Source of the DNA: Hypericum androsaemum
Lineage: Eukaryota; Streptophyta; Magnoliopsida; Malpighiales; Hypericaceae
Assembly: GCA_963995505.1 (NCBI GenBank)
Contig: OZ023187.1
Location: forward strand, 13,727,176-13,791,175
Direction: 5' to 3'
DNA: 64,000 nucleotides
Under the pieces are notes generated by a model, which was given only the letters and a program-made list of their open reading frames with translations, did no database searches and was not told the DNA's origin. Positions 11,371-22,750 of this stretch are shown one piece after another. Position 1 is the stretch's first letter. Each line of letters opens with the position of its first letter. The position numbers and the translations under genes are program-made.

Positions 11371-12330
11371 TCGAAGTCGTCGATTGAAGACAAGGTTGTC
11401 GGCTTGGGTTGAGGCGTCTGAGTTAAGGGTGCAATAATCGATTTAATTGATTCAAGAGGGAGTTGCCGATTTAAGAGAGGTAGACTTGGATCGTCGAAAA
11501 AGCAGGATCAGATCGTCGATTTAAGAGGTTTAAATGGAGTCCTCGATTTAAAGAGGTAGGCTCGAATCGTCCAATGGAGGGAAGCTTGAATCGTCGAAAT
11601 AAGAAGACCACTTCGAATGGTCGAAATAAGCGGTTCATCCCTCGATGGTCGAGTTAGGAGGGATCACCTCGGATGGTCGAAATGAGCACCTCGAGTGGGA
11701 ATCGTCGAAATAGTCCTTTGAGTGACCATTACTCGAGTCGTCGAATTAAGGCCTCGAGGGTATAGGGCTCAAGTCGTCCAATTAAGGCCTAGAGGAAGTC
11801 GACTTCAGATGATCGAGATAAGGAGCCTCGACCTTGGATGGTCGAAATAGGGAGCCTCGACCTCGAATGGTTGGAATAAGAGGCCTTGTGTTAGATGTTC
11901 GAAGTAGGCTTCGACCTCGAGTCGTCGAAATAAAGTCTTATGCATAGATGTCGGACTCGGCGTTGGTAGATGATTAAAAGACTTGATCGAGGTGGACTCT
12001 AAAACAAGTTAGCCGAGGTAGAGGCACGAAGAGACCGGATTCGAAGCGGACTCTTGGAGAGTTTGAAGGGCCTAAAGAGACTGGATGTACTCGGGCCTTT
12101 AGATTTAGAGTTGTAGTTGGAGTTGGGGTTTGAAGGCGGATGAACTTCTGGAGTCCGAAGGAGTCCGAGTCGGATTAGAATAGGTGTTAGGAGAAGATGA
12201 GTTTTTGAGTTGTTGTATCCGAATAAAAGTCGCCTAGGTAGTAGGACGAGGTTGGGAGTCTTTTGTGTATATAAGCATAGGCCGGGGTTCACCGGACTCT
12301 CTCTTATTCTTATGGATTATTCTAATTTTA
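11371..12330. repeat. Degenerate TCGTCGA/GGTCGAAATAAG repeat region, LTR-like tail
   Basis: From about 11371 to 11945 there are at least ten imperfect copies of a short motif (TCGTCGAAATAAG / GGTCGAAATAAG / GTCGTCGAATTAAGGCC), irregularly spaced at about 30-60 bp and embedded in G+A-rich sequence. It is followed at 12257-12266 by TATATAAGCATAGG and then CACCGGACTCTCTCTTATTC, which resembles the TATA and R/U5 part of an LTR. I could not find matching TG...CA ends with a target duplication, so a degraded solo LTR is only a suggestion. Confidence 0.45.
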
Positions 12331-13889
12331 CAAGTTATTACATTTGACCACTTCATAAAGTAAGAAGAATCTCTATTAGTAGTTGATATATGTGTTGGTT
12401 ACTTCATAAGTATTTACATCGCTCCCTTAAATATAAAAATGTTTAAATGTTAAATAATTATTTAAAAAAAATTATCACTTTTTCAAAGATTTTATCGAAC
12501 TAGCAACGTACGCACGCCTTGCCAAGACAACAACTCGCCACGTACGTACAGGACAGGAGAGTACACCATTCGCATTTTATCGTCACCATCATTTTTCTCC
12601 ACTATTATTTTAACTCCATCTGTTTGTTCCACTCCTCTCTGTCCTGACGTTAGAAGCCAAGACACAAGAAGACAACCAGTTTTTTTGTCCGGTTCAAAAT
12701 TTTTTGAAGGGTTAAAATAAAACCCCATAACTATAGATGGTATTCACTTTACTTCTCTGCCAAGTGAAGTTTTTACCATTTTTGTAAGCGGTAAAAATCG
12801 ACTCATCAATTTCTAAAAAATGAGTTAAAATTTGTTGTCATCATATTCACAGTAGACGATAGCAATGGAGATGTGAGGACGATTTGCTATACCAAAAAAA
12901 TCAAAAAACTTAAAAAAAATCTCTCCTTCGAAGGCGGATTTCCTTTTTCCCTCCCTTACCTCTCTTCTTCATCCTCTTCTTCCTCCTTCGGAATTCTTCC
13001 TCTTCTTTTTCCCAAAATTGCGCACTTTTTCTCCTTTTATTTTATTTTCCAGATCTGGTAGATTTGGTCTAGATCAGAGTTGAACGGTGTTGTTTGGTAC
13101 TTCATGGATCGTCTCCCGCCTCCTTCGTCCTTCGCTGGTTTGTTGCTTCAGCCTCCAGGGTCTAACTTCACTTCAAGCTTGTTTTGGGAGGCTTCCAGGG
13201 TCACCGTCGACCTCCCCCCGGTTGATCCTTTACTTTATCTATACTTTTTGTTATTTAGTTTCAATGTTATCTGTGAACTTTAAAGTTATTTGTGCTTTCA
13301 TCTTGCTATGTTTATGTTTGTTAGGTTTGGTCCCAAGCCATATCTGTTTTGTGGCCGTTTCGGGTTTAGACTTGTTTGCCTTTTTTGTGTCTTTTGTTTG
13401 GCTCAGTCTAGGATCGATCCAAGATCTAGTCTGTTCTCAAAACTATTCATGTTGTTGCAGGTAGAGAAACTTGTCTCAGGTGAACCTATTCAACCTTGGC
13501 TCTCATTTGAGTGCATCTTGTACGCTTTCAAATGGCCACGGGATTGTGTTTGTAACGTTTCCTCGTGGTTTTTAGCTGTAGGTCGTCGTGGCAGATCTTT
13601 GCATCAGTTGTTGGTTCTCGTGGCTTCTCGACCGCCTTTCTCTTCCATATGTTCCACTTTGTTGACTGCAGATTGGATTTCTTTTTCTGATTGGTATTTT
13701 CGTTGTTGTTGCAAGGGAAAACTTCGAGAGCATTGAAGAACAATTCTGAGACGGTCCAGAGTGGTCGTCTGAAGGGTGATCCCAACGTGCCGCAAAAAAG
13801 GAAAAATGAAGGAAAAAAGTGAGTCTAGGGGAAAGAGATTGTATTGAGAGAGTAGGGAAAAAGAGAATATAGGGGTTTGTTTGTGTGAT
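12331..13889. other. Spacer with C/T-rich transcribed-looking stretch, no gene assigned
   Basis: At 12920-13740 the plus strand is pyrimidine-rich and contains several overlapping open frames up to 148 codons, none with a recognisable domain. The CT-rich opening followed by T-rich sequence resembles the leader of a plant gene or retroelement. I see no supportable start, splice pattern or protein. Confidence 0.3.
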
Positions 13890-13897
13890 TGCATGAA

Positions 13898-14232
13898 CAA
13901 ATTTTGACTACGATGGAGAAAATTTTATTACAATAAAAATAAAAATTTGATTTGTTATATTCTACCGTTAGTTAAATTTTTTGTTATTAGTTAAATTTAT
14001 GGTTCATTATTTTTCTTTGTGTTTATTAAATATTTTTGTTATTTTATTGCCACCTAAAGAGTGATGATCATGATAAAATAAGTGGCAATAATAGAACTAA
14101 TAATTAATAAACATTAAGAAAAATAATGAAACATAAATTTAAAATAATGTTTTTAAAAAGTGTGATGCCATATTTGATATATTTCATAACGAAAATTTAT
14201 TATTATAACAAAGAGTACTAGTCAAATAGTAT
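13898..14232. mobile_element. Fold-back MITE-like element
   Basis: Long imperfect inverted repeat. The core arms, about 13990..14053 and 14082..14142, both contain the TTATTTTTCTTNNTGTTTATTAA type sequence and GTGGCAAT next to a 28-bp loop. The outer ends carry TTTTGACTA on the left and TAGTCAAA on the right. It is A/T-rich without coding capacity. No target duplication was established, so outer limits are approximate. Confidence 0.6.
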
Positions 14233-15293
14233 TTAGCCTAACATCATAAAATATTGTCAAACTCAAAGAGGTCCAAGTTCAAACCCTAAGAAGTGTATAA
14301 ATAGTATAAAATTTAGCTTTAAAAAAATATCAAGTACAGCATTTTCTATTTTTCAATTTCCATCCTTTAAACTGGGCCGGATGACATGGTCCAGAACATG
14401 CTTTAGCGTCAATCTTTGGGGCAGTTCTGGCCCACTCACGGGTCTGGACTTGATAAAACTGGACCATAATAACATCTCATCTTTTTGGGACACAGGCATG
14501 TGTAGAACCATGTGGCCTACAACCCGTGTTAATTTTTGAAAAAATATCGAGCGGGTAAAAAATTTTAAATTCGAACTATTGAAATTTTTATGGGTAGAAA
14601 TTGAGGGGCACAATACCTACTAATATTTATTAACTGCGTGCAAAAGTATCAGAACGAATACATTGGAATAGGCTAACCCTCTTCATATCATCTACATAAT
14701 GCAAAAGCCAAAAGACATATCAGAAAGTATATAATCAAATCCTATCTCTAGAACATATTTAGAGAAGAAATCCGCCGCTTGATTCTCTTCTCGGCCAAGT
14801 AACTCACGGGCTCTTCTAATCAAATTGGCCGCGCCCCTCCACACAATACAATTTTGTCACTATTTTAAGTCATTCGCAACTAATAACTGACTTAGTCGAT
14901 TTGAAAGTACCGTGAATATTACTTGCAATTCTTTTTGTTATTCTATAATAACTCCTCCCCTTTTTCTCTCTCTCGCTCTTGGGTCACCTTTCCTCCACAT
15001 CTATATTACTTACAATTCTTTGTGTTATTCTATAACAATCTTTACTGATGCATACTGTCATAGAAAATGCTTCCTTATCTAGAATAACAAAGAAGTTTCA
15101 TAATTACGCCATATTTGATATATTTCTTAATGAAAATTTGTTGTAAAAAAAAGCTTCCTTATCTAGAATAACACAAGTTTTTTTAACAAAAATCTAGAAT
15201 AATAAAGTCATTTCAATTATGAATTTTTTTTGTCTATCTAAGGAATTTTTTTTAATGGCATCAAGTATCAATGAAAAATCAATATAGAGTAAA
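14233..15293. other. A+T-rich spacer with a short direct repeat
   Basis: No gene is supported. GCTTCCTTATCTAGAATAACA occurs twice, near 15069 and 15151 (written GCTTCCTTATC plus TAGAATAACA). A GCCATATTTGATATATTTC segment at about 15107 is repeated from about 14166, just inside the right end of the fold-back element. Confidence 0.4.
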
Positions 15294-16435
15294 TAAAAAG
15301 AAGAAAAAATTACCCTAAGGTCCCTGGTGTTTAACTAAACACCCCTTTTAGTCCTTATTGTCTTCAATAACTTTTCTCTGTCCTTCTAGTTTGAAATAAT
15401 ACACAATCTCGAGTCCCTGGCTCCGGCACCAAAAAATAACTCCGACAAGGAGGCACAGAAAATGAAAAATTGCCCCTCGGTCAAAATAACAAGAAAAACT
15501 TACCTTCTTCAACCTCTAGAATATCAAGAACACATGAACATACTCAAGAATACCAAAAAGTCACTCAATAATATCAATAACACCTAATAACATCCAATTA
15601 ATTAAACAAAGTAAAATCTCGCAAACTTCATAATCTAATGACCGGGAGCGACCCTAAAGCAAAAACAAATCTGAGCTTTTCGATTCCAAAATGGAAAACA
15701 ACCACGACAAAAGGGGATCCGTGGAAAGCCAACCAATCGAAGCGATAGAAAATTGCTCTGAACCAGCGCGGTTGGTCTCGTCGTGGATGGTAGTGACGGT
15801 GGCGGCGCGGTGTTTGTTCCAAATTAGGGCCAACACCGTTACTGGAGCTCCCCCGGCCATACCCGCAGCTTGCTTTTCCCACATACTCTCCCTTGCTGGA
15901 GTCGTACCAAGTTTTAGTCGAGTTGGTTGTGGGGGTTGTTCAAATCAATGACGGAGACCACGACCTGCTCCTCGCCACATCGGAACTTGTTCTTGGTGTT
16001 CATTTCTGGGCTAAAGAGGGGAAGTATTCAACCGGACATGGTAATTTTTGCTGGCTCAGTTGGGTTAATCCCAAATTGGGTATTTTCGCTGCCCAATTTA
16101 ATTGATTGTTAATTCTTTGCTTTAGTTAATTAATTAGTTTTGGTTGTTTAATTAAATGTTATTTGTATTTAGATAATTTGATTTTCTTAATTTTTAATGG
16201 GGGTATTTTCTTCGTATTCTAAGGTTAAAAAAGATGAGTTTTTTTTTACTGAGAGGAAATTTGGTTCTTGTAGGTAAAAATTTGCAGGAGTTATTTTTCA
16301 GTGCCAGAGTCAGGAACCTGAGAGAGGTACATTATTTTAAATTAGAAAGACCAAAAAAATTATTGAAAATAGTATAGATTAAAAAGAGTTTTCCTTAAAC
16401 GTCAGAAACCTAAGGGCAATTTCCCCTAAAAAGAA
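15294..16435. mobile_element. Mutator-like element with long TIRs, possible Pack-MULE
   Basis: The element is 15303..16426 (1,124 bp), bounded by a perfect 9-bp duplication TAAAAAGAA at 15294..15302 and 16427..16435. Its ends form long imperfect inverted repeats of about 140-170 bp: left AATTACCCTAAGG...CCTGGCTCCGGCACC and right (inverted) AATTGCCCTTAGG...CCTGACTCTGGCACT. The interior (about 15640-16110) is richer in G+C than the flanks and has open frames on both strands (up to 86 codons) without a recognised transposase. That composition is compatible with a captured host fragment, but the donor was not identified. Confidence 0.75.
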
Positions 16436-16627
16436 TTATAGGTGTATAGATATGGAGGAAGTGTGGGCCAAGAGGGGAGTCGGGGAGAGGGGGAAGCGAC
16501 GGACGAGAGGAGTTTTTATCTTTTTTATTTTTTTTAACATCTTATATCCGGACTCACTAAACTGATTAATTCAAATTTGAGTTCTATAAAATCTTTAAAA
16601 GATCATAAAGTTCTCTAACAAGTATTT

Positions 16628-17181
16628 TGACGGTTTCGACGCGTAATTAACGAATAATTACGCGTTAAACCCGGATAATTAACAAACTAATTCGTTAACA
16701 ATAAATCACTTACTTGTTGAAGCAAGAGGTCCACAGGCTCGGGTCCACAACTTCTTCGTGCTGGTCGAATTACAATCACGTTCGAACGGATCCGTAATCG
16801 ATTTTCACGAGATTTCCTTTTATCGAAAATCTGATTAAAATTCAGGAACTGATCCGGAATTTTCCTTTTGTATTGAGTGGTTGTGGGAAAAGTTACATTT
16901 CAGTCCAGCCGGATTCCTCCTTTTATAGGAAAGTCCGGCCAGTCAAAATGTGCCACGTGGCACTCCGGACCGCATGTCCGCCACGTGGCATACCGGACCG
17001 CATGTCCGCCACGTGGGCTGCCACATATGACGTCAGCGCCACGTCATGCTGACGTGGCGCTTGCGTAGCTTGGGCCGGTCAACGCGGGTTGACCGGCCCA
17101 TCCAACCCAACTTTTTGGGCCTAATGGGCCCGGGCCCAATTAGGCACAATAATAATTGCCTATTGGGCCCAAGGTCCAACA
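16628..17181 (-). repeat. 3' LTR of the copia element
   Basis: 554 bp. On the minus strand it carries TGACGTCA (17035..17028), three CCACGTGG boxes (17016..17009, 16988..16981, 16960..16953) and then CCTATAAAAGGAGG, a TATA box at about 16920. Compared with the other LTR it lacks 50 bp lying between two CCACGTGG copies, as expected from slippage or recombination between those repeats. Confidence 0.95.
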
Positions 17182-18125
17182 TCTCCCACTCAATTATTAT
17201 TGACCTTGATCAACAGTTATCAGATTTCTTCAAAGGATTTCGTGCGACAAGCACACGTCGAGTATGTTAAGCCAAATTCAAGAGCACAGACACTCAGGCT
17301 ACTTGAATAGTAGCATCTCGACAACCTTCTTGTTTAATGTATGCTATTACCCCAGGACTCATGTCACATTCCATTGTTCACATAAGTGATTTCAAACAAT
17401 TATATTCGGGTTCACTATTGTACTTTTCAATACAATTGGTGCACATGAACCACGAAACTCAGAATGTGATGAACATAGCTCCTTCTCCCTTAACTATATT
17501 CCTTTCATAATGATACAGCCTGCTTTTCTGGTCAGCCCTGCCAGGTCGAATCGCTATGCCATAACCTTTTCATGAACTTTCCAAGCTAGCAGCACTGGAT
17601 CATACTTCCAGAATACGTTTAGGATCTTAAGGGTAGGTTTCGGGAACCACAGTTCTCGAAAATTGGTCTCACACCAAGGATTGTGAAATCACTCAACATT
17701 TTCATCCCATCCAGTGGTCGAGTAGCAGACATGATACTGATCACGTGTTACGGTGTATATTCCTTTGTCAAGGAACACATGTCATTTAACACCATACTAG
17801 AGTATCAGCCTTAGCTTAACTCTAGGCTAATAGGACAGACAGTATGATAAGTTCCACTTATATCTTATCATATGGATTGTAGAAAATCCAAATGCAGTAA
17901 CTTATTCCTGCATCCCATAAGGAAACTTGCTCTTAAGCAAGACGGCATTCTGCCATAGGACATGCACTTATGTATGTCCAATAACTGCCTCATCTCATCT
18001 AGGAATCAACTTCTTGACTCCCACTGAGGTAAACACCCGTGTGAGTGGGCTACTTCTCTGTCCGACATGTTTCACATTTAACTCATATTGCCAAATAAAA
18101 AATTCCTTTATTCCAACTAATTGGA
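17182..18125 (-). other. 3' untranslated region of the copia element
   Basis: 944 bp between the end of the pol frame and the polypurine tract. It has no minus-strand coding frame and no recognised domain. The polypurine tract GAGTGGGAGAT abuts the LTR. Confidence 0.6.
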
Positions 18126-20102
18126 TTACAAATGAAACCGTCGTAAACCCAGTGACTTAACATGTTTCTCGAACACTTCTCGAGGTAATGCTTTAGTCAT
18201 TGGATCTGCGACTATATCTCGTGTAGATATGTGTTTCATACACAGTTCTTTATATTTCAAAATCCCTTTGACAGCCTTCCAGTGAGCACTGCCTGGATCA
18301 GACTGATATCTGCTTGCTATCCCAACAGCATAGCAAATGTCAGGTCTAGTACACAACATTGCGTACATCAGGCATCCAACTGCATTGGCATAAGGAATCT
18401 TCTCCATGTCCCTACGTTGTTTAGCTGTTTTTGGGCACATGTCCTTACACAAATTATGACCTTTAACCAATGGGACATACTTTGGATTACTTTGATCACA
18501 ATTGAAACGTTCTACTACTTTGCGAATATATGTCTCTTGTGAAAGAGACACTATTCTTTTCGAACGATTTCTCGAAATCTTAACTCCGAGTATGTAATCT
18601 GCTTCACCCATGTCTTTCATTTCAAAGTTGGAAGATAACCAATCTTTGATTTTGACAAGAAATCCCATGTCATTTGCAGCTAAAAGTATGTCATCAACAT
18701 ATAAAGTGATGATAACAAACTTCTTTCCTGATCGCTTAACATACACACAATGATCTTCGTCTATCATTATAAAATCATGCTGCATGATCGTATTATGAAA
18801 ACGAATATACCATTGTCTAGACGACTGCTTAAGGCCATAAATTGATCTATTTAATTTGCAAACTTTGTGTTCGCAGCCTTTTTGAATGTAGCCCTCAGGC
18901 TGAATCATATAGATTTTTTCATCCAATTCTCCGTGGAAAAAAGCAGTCTTTACATCCATTTGATGTAATTCTAGATTTATGTTAGCAACCATAGCTAAAA
19001 TGATCCTAATTGACGTAAATCTAACAACAGGTGCAAAAGTCTCCTCATAGTCTATCCCAGCCTGTTGTTTAAATCCTTGGGCAACCAAACGCGCTTTGTA
19101 TCTTTCGATACTACCATCTGCATTGCGCTTGATTTTGAGAATCCACTTATTCCCAATTGCCCTACGCCCTTTAGGTAGGTCAACCAGATCCCAAACCTGG
19201 TTTTTGATCATAAAAGACATTTCTTCTTCCATTGCATTCATCCATTCATCACGTTTTGGAGATGACAATGCACCAGATACATTTTTAGGTTCATCTTCAT
19301 CCTGCAGGATGGCCAGAAGAATTTCACTTGGACTACCAAATTTCTTTAGTGATACCAAGAACGCATTAGCCTCGCATTCGATGTCAAATCGTCGGCGTGG
19401 TATGCTAGTTCTGCTAGACCTACGGTATTCCCGATTTTGATAAACATCTCTCATATATTCATCATATCCAGGAATCGCACTCCCACTGGGTGGAAATACC
19501 GTACTCCCATTGGAATAAGGAATTACCTCCCTTTCAGGACTCAGATCACGACCTTCTGGATCATTTTGAGTTGGAAAATCTATATCTTTCTCCTCAATTC
19601 TCCCACTCGGAAGAAGTGATCCAGATGAATCTGGTTCATTTGTCTCATAAAGGGTAAGGTCACTACTAACCTCCCCCAACTTTGGAAATTCATTCTCCAA
19701 AAAAGTGACATCACGTGATTCAAATTCTGTTACATGTCCATTGTCCAGTTCACCCACGAATACGTACCCTTTAGATACCTCTGGGTATCTTATAAAGATA
19801 CTTTTTCTACCTCTCGGTCCTAATTTACCGAAAGCACTTGAGGTAGAATGGACATAGGACGCACACCCCCACGGCTTAAAATAGGATAAATCGGGCTTCC
19901 GATCTGTCCACATTTCATAAGGAGTGGCTGTAACAGACTTAGAGGGAACACAGTTCAGAACGTATGCGCCAGTCAGGAGCGTATCTCCATAGAATGATAT
20001 AGGCAAATTTGCCTCTGCCATCATTGATCTAACCATATCAAGAAGGGTTCTATTCCTTCTTTCAGCAACTCCGTTTTGCTGTGGTGTATAAGGAATGGAC
20101 AA
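18126..20102 (-). pseudogene. copia pol: integrase end, reverse transcriptase, RNase H remnant
   Basis: A 658-codon open frame, read leftwards. It begins with the catalytic-Glu part of integrase (TPQQNGVAERRNRTL). The reverse transcriptase follows, with WILKIKRNADGSIERYKARL, QMDVKTAFFHGEL and the YVDDILLA catalytic box. It ends with a Ty1/copia RNase H junction. That domain is broken: SRYQSDPGSAHWKAVKGILKY passes straight into HISTRDIVADPMTKALP, so roughly 130 residues holding the RNase H active site are missing without loss of frame. Upstream, the frame is continuous with the integrase segment except for one TGA codon at about 20114. A functional pol from this copy is unlikely. Confidence 0.9.
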
Positions 20103-20954
20103 CTGATGTTCAATTCATTTTTCAATGCATAGAGCTTTGAACTCATCAGAAAGATATTCACGGCCACAATCAGTTCGTAAAGCCTTTATCTTTCTATCCT
20201 TCTGATTCTCAACAAAACTCATGTATGTCTTGAAGCAGTTTAAGGCTTCAGACTTGTGAGAAATCAGGTATATCAGACCATATCTAGTATAGTCGTCAAT
20301 AAAGGTGATGAAGTAATATGCTCCATGCCTTGCCCTCACGTTCATTGGACCACATATATCAGAATGGACTAATTGTAGTGGAAATTTGGCTCTAGCCCCA
20401 GTACCGAAAGGTTTTCTAGTGCTTTTCCCTTCTAGACAGGATACGCAACTAGGTAATATAGATTTCTCTATATTGCCCAACAGTCCTGCCTTAGCGAGAC
20501 GGTTTAAACGATCCTGACCGATATGGCCAAGTCTAGAATGCCATAGTTTAATATCATCCTCTGATGAATTTGAACTAGTGACAAAAGAAAAACTTTCAGA
20601 AGGATCAATATCCAGAATCAAAAAACCTTCCGATATATATCCAAGGCCAAAATAGGCATCATCCAAAAATAATCTAACGGTGTCGTTCTCAAATGACAAC
20701 CGGAAACCTAAAGACATTAAGGCCGAAACTGAGATCAAGTTCCTTCGTATGTCTGGAGCAAACAACACGTCATGTGAAAGAAGGGCACGACCACCACGAA
20801 GGTGTAATCTACAAGTGCCCAGACATTTTACATCCACACACGAGTTGTTACCGACAAAAATGGTTTTTGCTCCAGCCGGCAAGCGCCTGTACTCAACGAA
20901 CGAACCACGGTCTCTAGTTATATGGTCTGTCGCTCCTGCTTGGGCATTTTGCAA
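20103..20954 (-). pseudogene. copia pol: protease remnant and integrase N-terminal part
   Basis: A 279-codon frame. It opens with a GATDHITRD segment, the right flank of the copia protease active site. The expected catalytic Asp-Ser pair is replaced by Gln-Ala and no protease N-terminus is present. Next come the gag-pre-integrase region (HDVLFAPDIRRNLISV), the integrase zinc-binding motif (WHSRLGHIG ... CVSCLEGK) and the first two catalytic regions (FIDDYTRYG and LRTDCGREYLS). It ends at an in-frame TGA at about 20114, between the second Asp and the Glu of integrase. It overlaps the gag frame by 37 nt in another frame. Confidence 0.88.
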
Positions 20955-21778
20955 TCTTTTGCAAAATGTCCCTTCTGTTGACAGTTAAAACATTTCACTT
21001 TTGAAATGTTAAACCGCTTGTTCTTTTTAGCCTTGGAGCCATCCAACTTGGTTCCATGGTTTTCAGCCTTTGGAGTTTGTTTACACTTACCCTTCCCTTT
21101 ACCTTTTTTCTTTTTCCCACCACTCCCAGTCGAACAAATCGAATGGGCTTCAGGGTGGGATTTCATAGCTAGGAGGCGATCTTCCTCCAGCTCAAGGTGT
21201 CTGGCAACATCATCAAATGTTACCAAATGATCGGAATGGGTAAGATTCATCTTCATCTGTTCCCAACTAGGTGGTAGAGAATGGATGACAGCTTGAATCT
21301 GCTGCTCGTTGCTGAGTATGTGACCGGCCTCTGCCAGTTCACTGATCATATTGGACATTACTCTCAAGTGTTTCCACATGGGAACCTCCGGACGCTTTTT
21401 AAAGGTATCAAACCTTATGGTCAAAGCACGCAGCTTCGACACTGAAAGCTTTCCGAATTTCACTTTGAGAGAATCCCATAACTCTTTCGCGTTGTCATGC
21501 ACGCGAAATTGTCTGGTGATATCATCCATCATGGAACTCAACAAGATCAATCGAGCAGTAGTGTTTTTCCTCTTCCAAATAACATAAGCTTCCTTATCTC
21601 GCTTATGTTGAGCAGTTGTGCCTTCTTCAGGCTCATCCATTATGACATGTATGTGCTCCAGAACCTCTTGTTCTTCAAGCACATATTGGATTTTCATACT
21701 CCAATTGTCATAGTTTTCACCGTTGAGTTTTAACTCACGGTTTAGCTCAGCTATAATGGATCTAGAAGCGACTGACAT
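20918..21778 (-). CDS. copia Gag (capsid and CCHC zinc knuckle)
   Basis: A 286-codon frame with typical plant copia Gag features. The N-terminus reads LNGENYDNWSMKIQYVLEEQE, quoted here as LNGENYDNWS and KIQYVLEEQE. The AYVIWKRKNTTARLILLSSM capsid helix is followed by ELWDSLKVKFG, then a basic KKKKGKGKGKCK stretch, and finally the knuckle CFNCQQKGHFAKDC (CX2CX4HX4C). The protein stops ten residues after the knuckle. In related elements 40-60 more residues lead into protease, so a deletion here probably fused the end of Gag to the middle of protease out of frame. Confidence 0.88.
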   Translation of the reverse strand: MSVASRSIIAELNRELKLNGENYDNWSMKIQYVLEEQEVLEHIHVIMDEPEEGTTAQHKRDKEAYVIWKRKNTTARLILLSSMMDDITRQFRVHDNAKELWDSLKVKFGKLSVSKLRALTIRFDTFKKRPEVPMWKHLRVMSNMISELAEAGHILSNEQQIQAVIHSLPPSWEQMKMNLTHSDHLVTFDDVARHLELEEDRLLAMKSHPEAHSICSTGSGGKKKKGKGKGKCKQTPKAENHGTKLDGSKAKKNKRFNISKVKCFNCQQKGHFAKDCKMPKQERQTI

Positions 21779-22147
21779 TTCTATAGGGATTTTTAATATG
21801 AGAACATATTAGAAATTTGATTTGGCAATATGATTCAATTTACTAATCACTCATAACTTTTAACGATATGGAGTTCTCAATTAATCTCAAAATCGAAGTG
21901 GGTCGCGGGCATGCTTCCCCTCACCATTCAAGTATTAATCTTAAACTTCAACCGTTTAAAGTTCATCGATAGTAAATTCAAGTGGAAGCAATTAAACAAA
22001 CATCTTTATTTAATTACATGTTTGACACATGCATTTGTACATTCTGAGTGTGCTCACACATGCACAAAATCTCAGACAAGGTCACAACCTATTGTACAAA
22101 AGTCTCCCAAAAACAACATATGTACATGGGGACAGTTAAACATATAA

Positions 22148-22750
22148 TCACACAGGAATCAGATGTCCAGGCGATCCGGTAGGAGAATTCAGATACATAT
22201 CTGGATCCGGGTCCGGAGACGATCCGGTGGGGGCCGGGTGCGAGGACGATCCGACGAGAAGTTCCAGGGTACTTTCCAGAATTGGAATTGAATCCATGAT
22301 CCAGATGATCAGGAGCGGAGGAAAACTATAATAGTAATCCTTAGCGAAGTAGCGGTTCAAGATCAAACCGCTTCGCAACTCCAGAACAGGAGAAGGTATC
22401 ATTTTTCTGCGTAGACCCTTATCCTCAAGATAATGGACCAGCCCATAGAGAGCATCTCTATGGGTATTGAACTCGGGTGCCGAGAAGACACTCATATCTT
22501 CTCGAATTTTCATAGTGACCAGGAGGTCTCGAAACATAGAGGGCCAGTCATCTCCATGATCGTAACCTCCGGCCCAGATGCACTCTTGCATCTCCCGGTG
22601 AACAGCCTCAATGTGCTCAACAATGACATACATGTCATTCTTGGGCACACGCAGCGGTAAACGGCGCTTCAGAATCTTCTGTCGAAGTTCTGTTGCACAG
22701 AAGTTCAGATACCTGTCTCCAGTAGCCATCAAATCTTGCAACAATTGCAA
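22148..22750 (-). CDS. Unidentified ORF between 5' LTR and gag of the copia element
   Basis: A 200-codon minus-strand frame (starts MQLLQDLMATG) located in the leader between the primer-binding site and gag, a position where Ty1/copia elements normally have no gene. The N-terminal two thirds look folded: mixed charged and hydrophobic helices, LRQKILKRRLPLRVPKNDMY, and tryptophans in CIWAGGYDHGDDWPSMF. The C-terminus is Pro/Ser/Asp-rich (SSPDPDPDMYLNSPTGSP). It has no zinc knuckle, transmembrane segment or signal peptide, and I do not recognise the family. It could be a captured host sequence, an element-specific accessory protein or a chance frame. Its length and ordinary amino-acid make-up argue mildly against chance. 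Confidence 0.5.
   Translation of the reverse strand: MQLLQDLMATGDRYLNFCATELRQKILKRRLPLRVPKNDMYVIVEHIEAVHREMQECIWAGGYDHGDDWPSMFRDLLVTMKIREDMSVFSAPEFNTHRDALYGLVHYLEDKGLRRKMIPSPVLELRSGLILNRYFAKDYYYSFPPLLIIWIMDSIPILESTLELLVGSSSHPAPTGSSPDPDPDMYLNSPTGSPGHLIPV

Noticed and set aside
10980..12340. Solo LTR ending near TTATTACA with a TTTGA duplication
   Set aside because: The TTTGA match is short, the supposed left end (TGCTTTTC) is not LTR-like, and no second LTR exists to confirm it.
12873..13740. Open frames up to 148 codons as a gene
   Set aside because: Several frames overlap in T/C-rich sequence with Cys/Phe/Leu-rich products, no domain, and no consistent splice pattern.
15628..16112. Overlapping frames inside the Mutator-like element as functional genes
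   Set aside because: They are short, overlap on both strands and lack recognised domains; a captured fragment is more likely.
22433..22660. Plus-strand frame opposite the extra copia ORF
   Set aside because: Shorter shadow of the 200-codon minus-strand frame.
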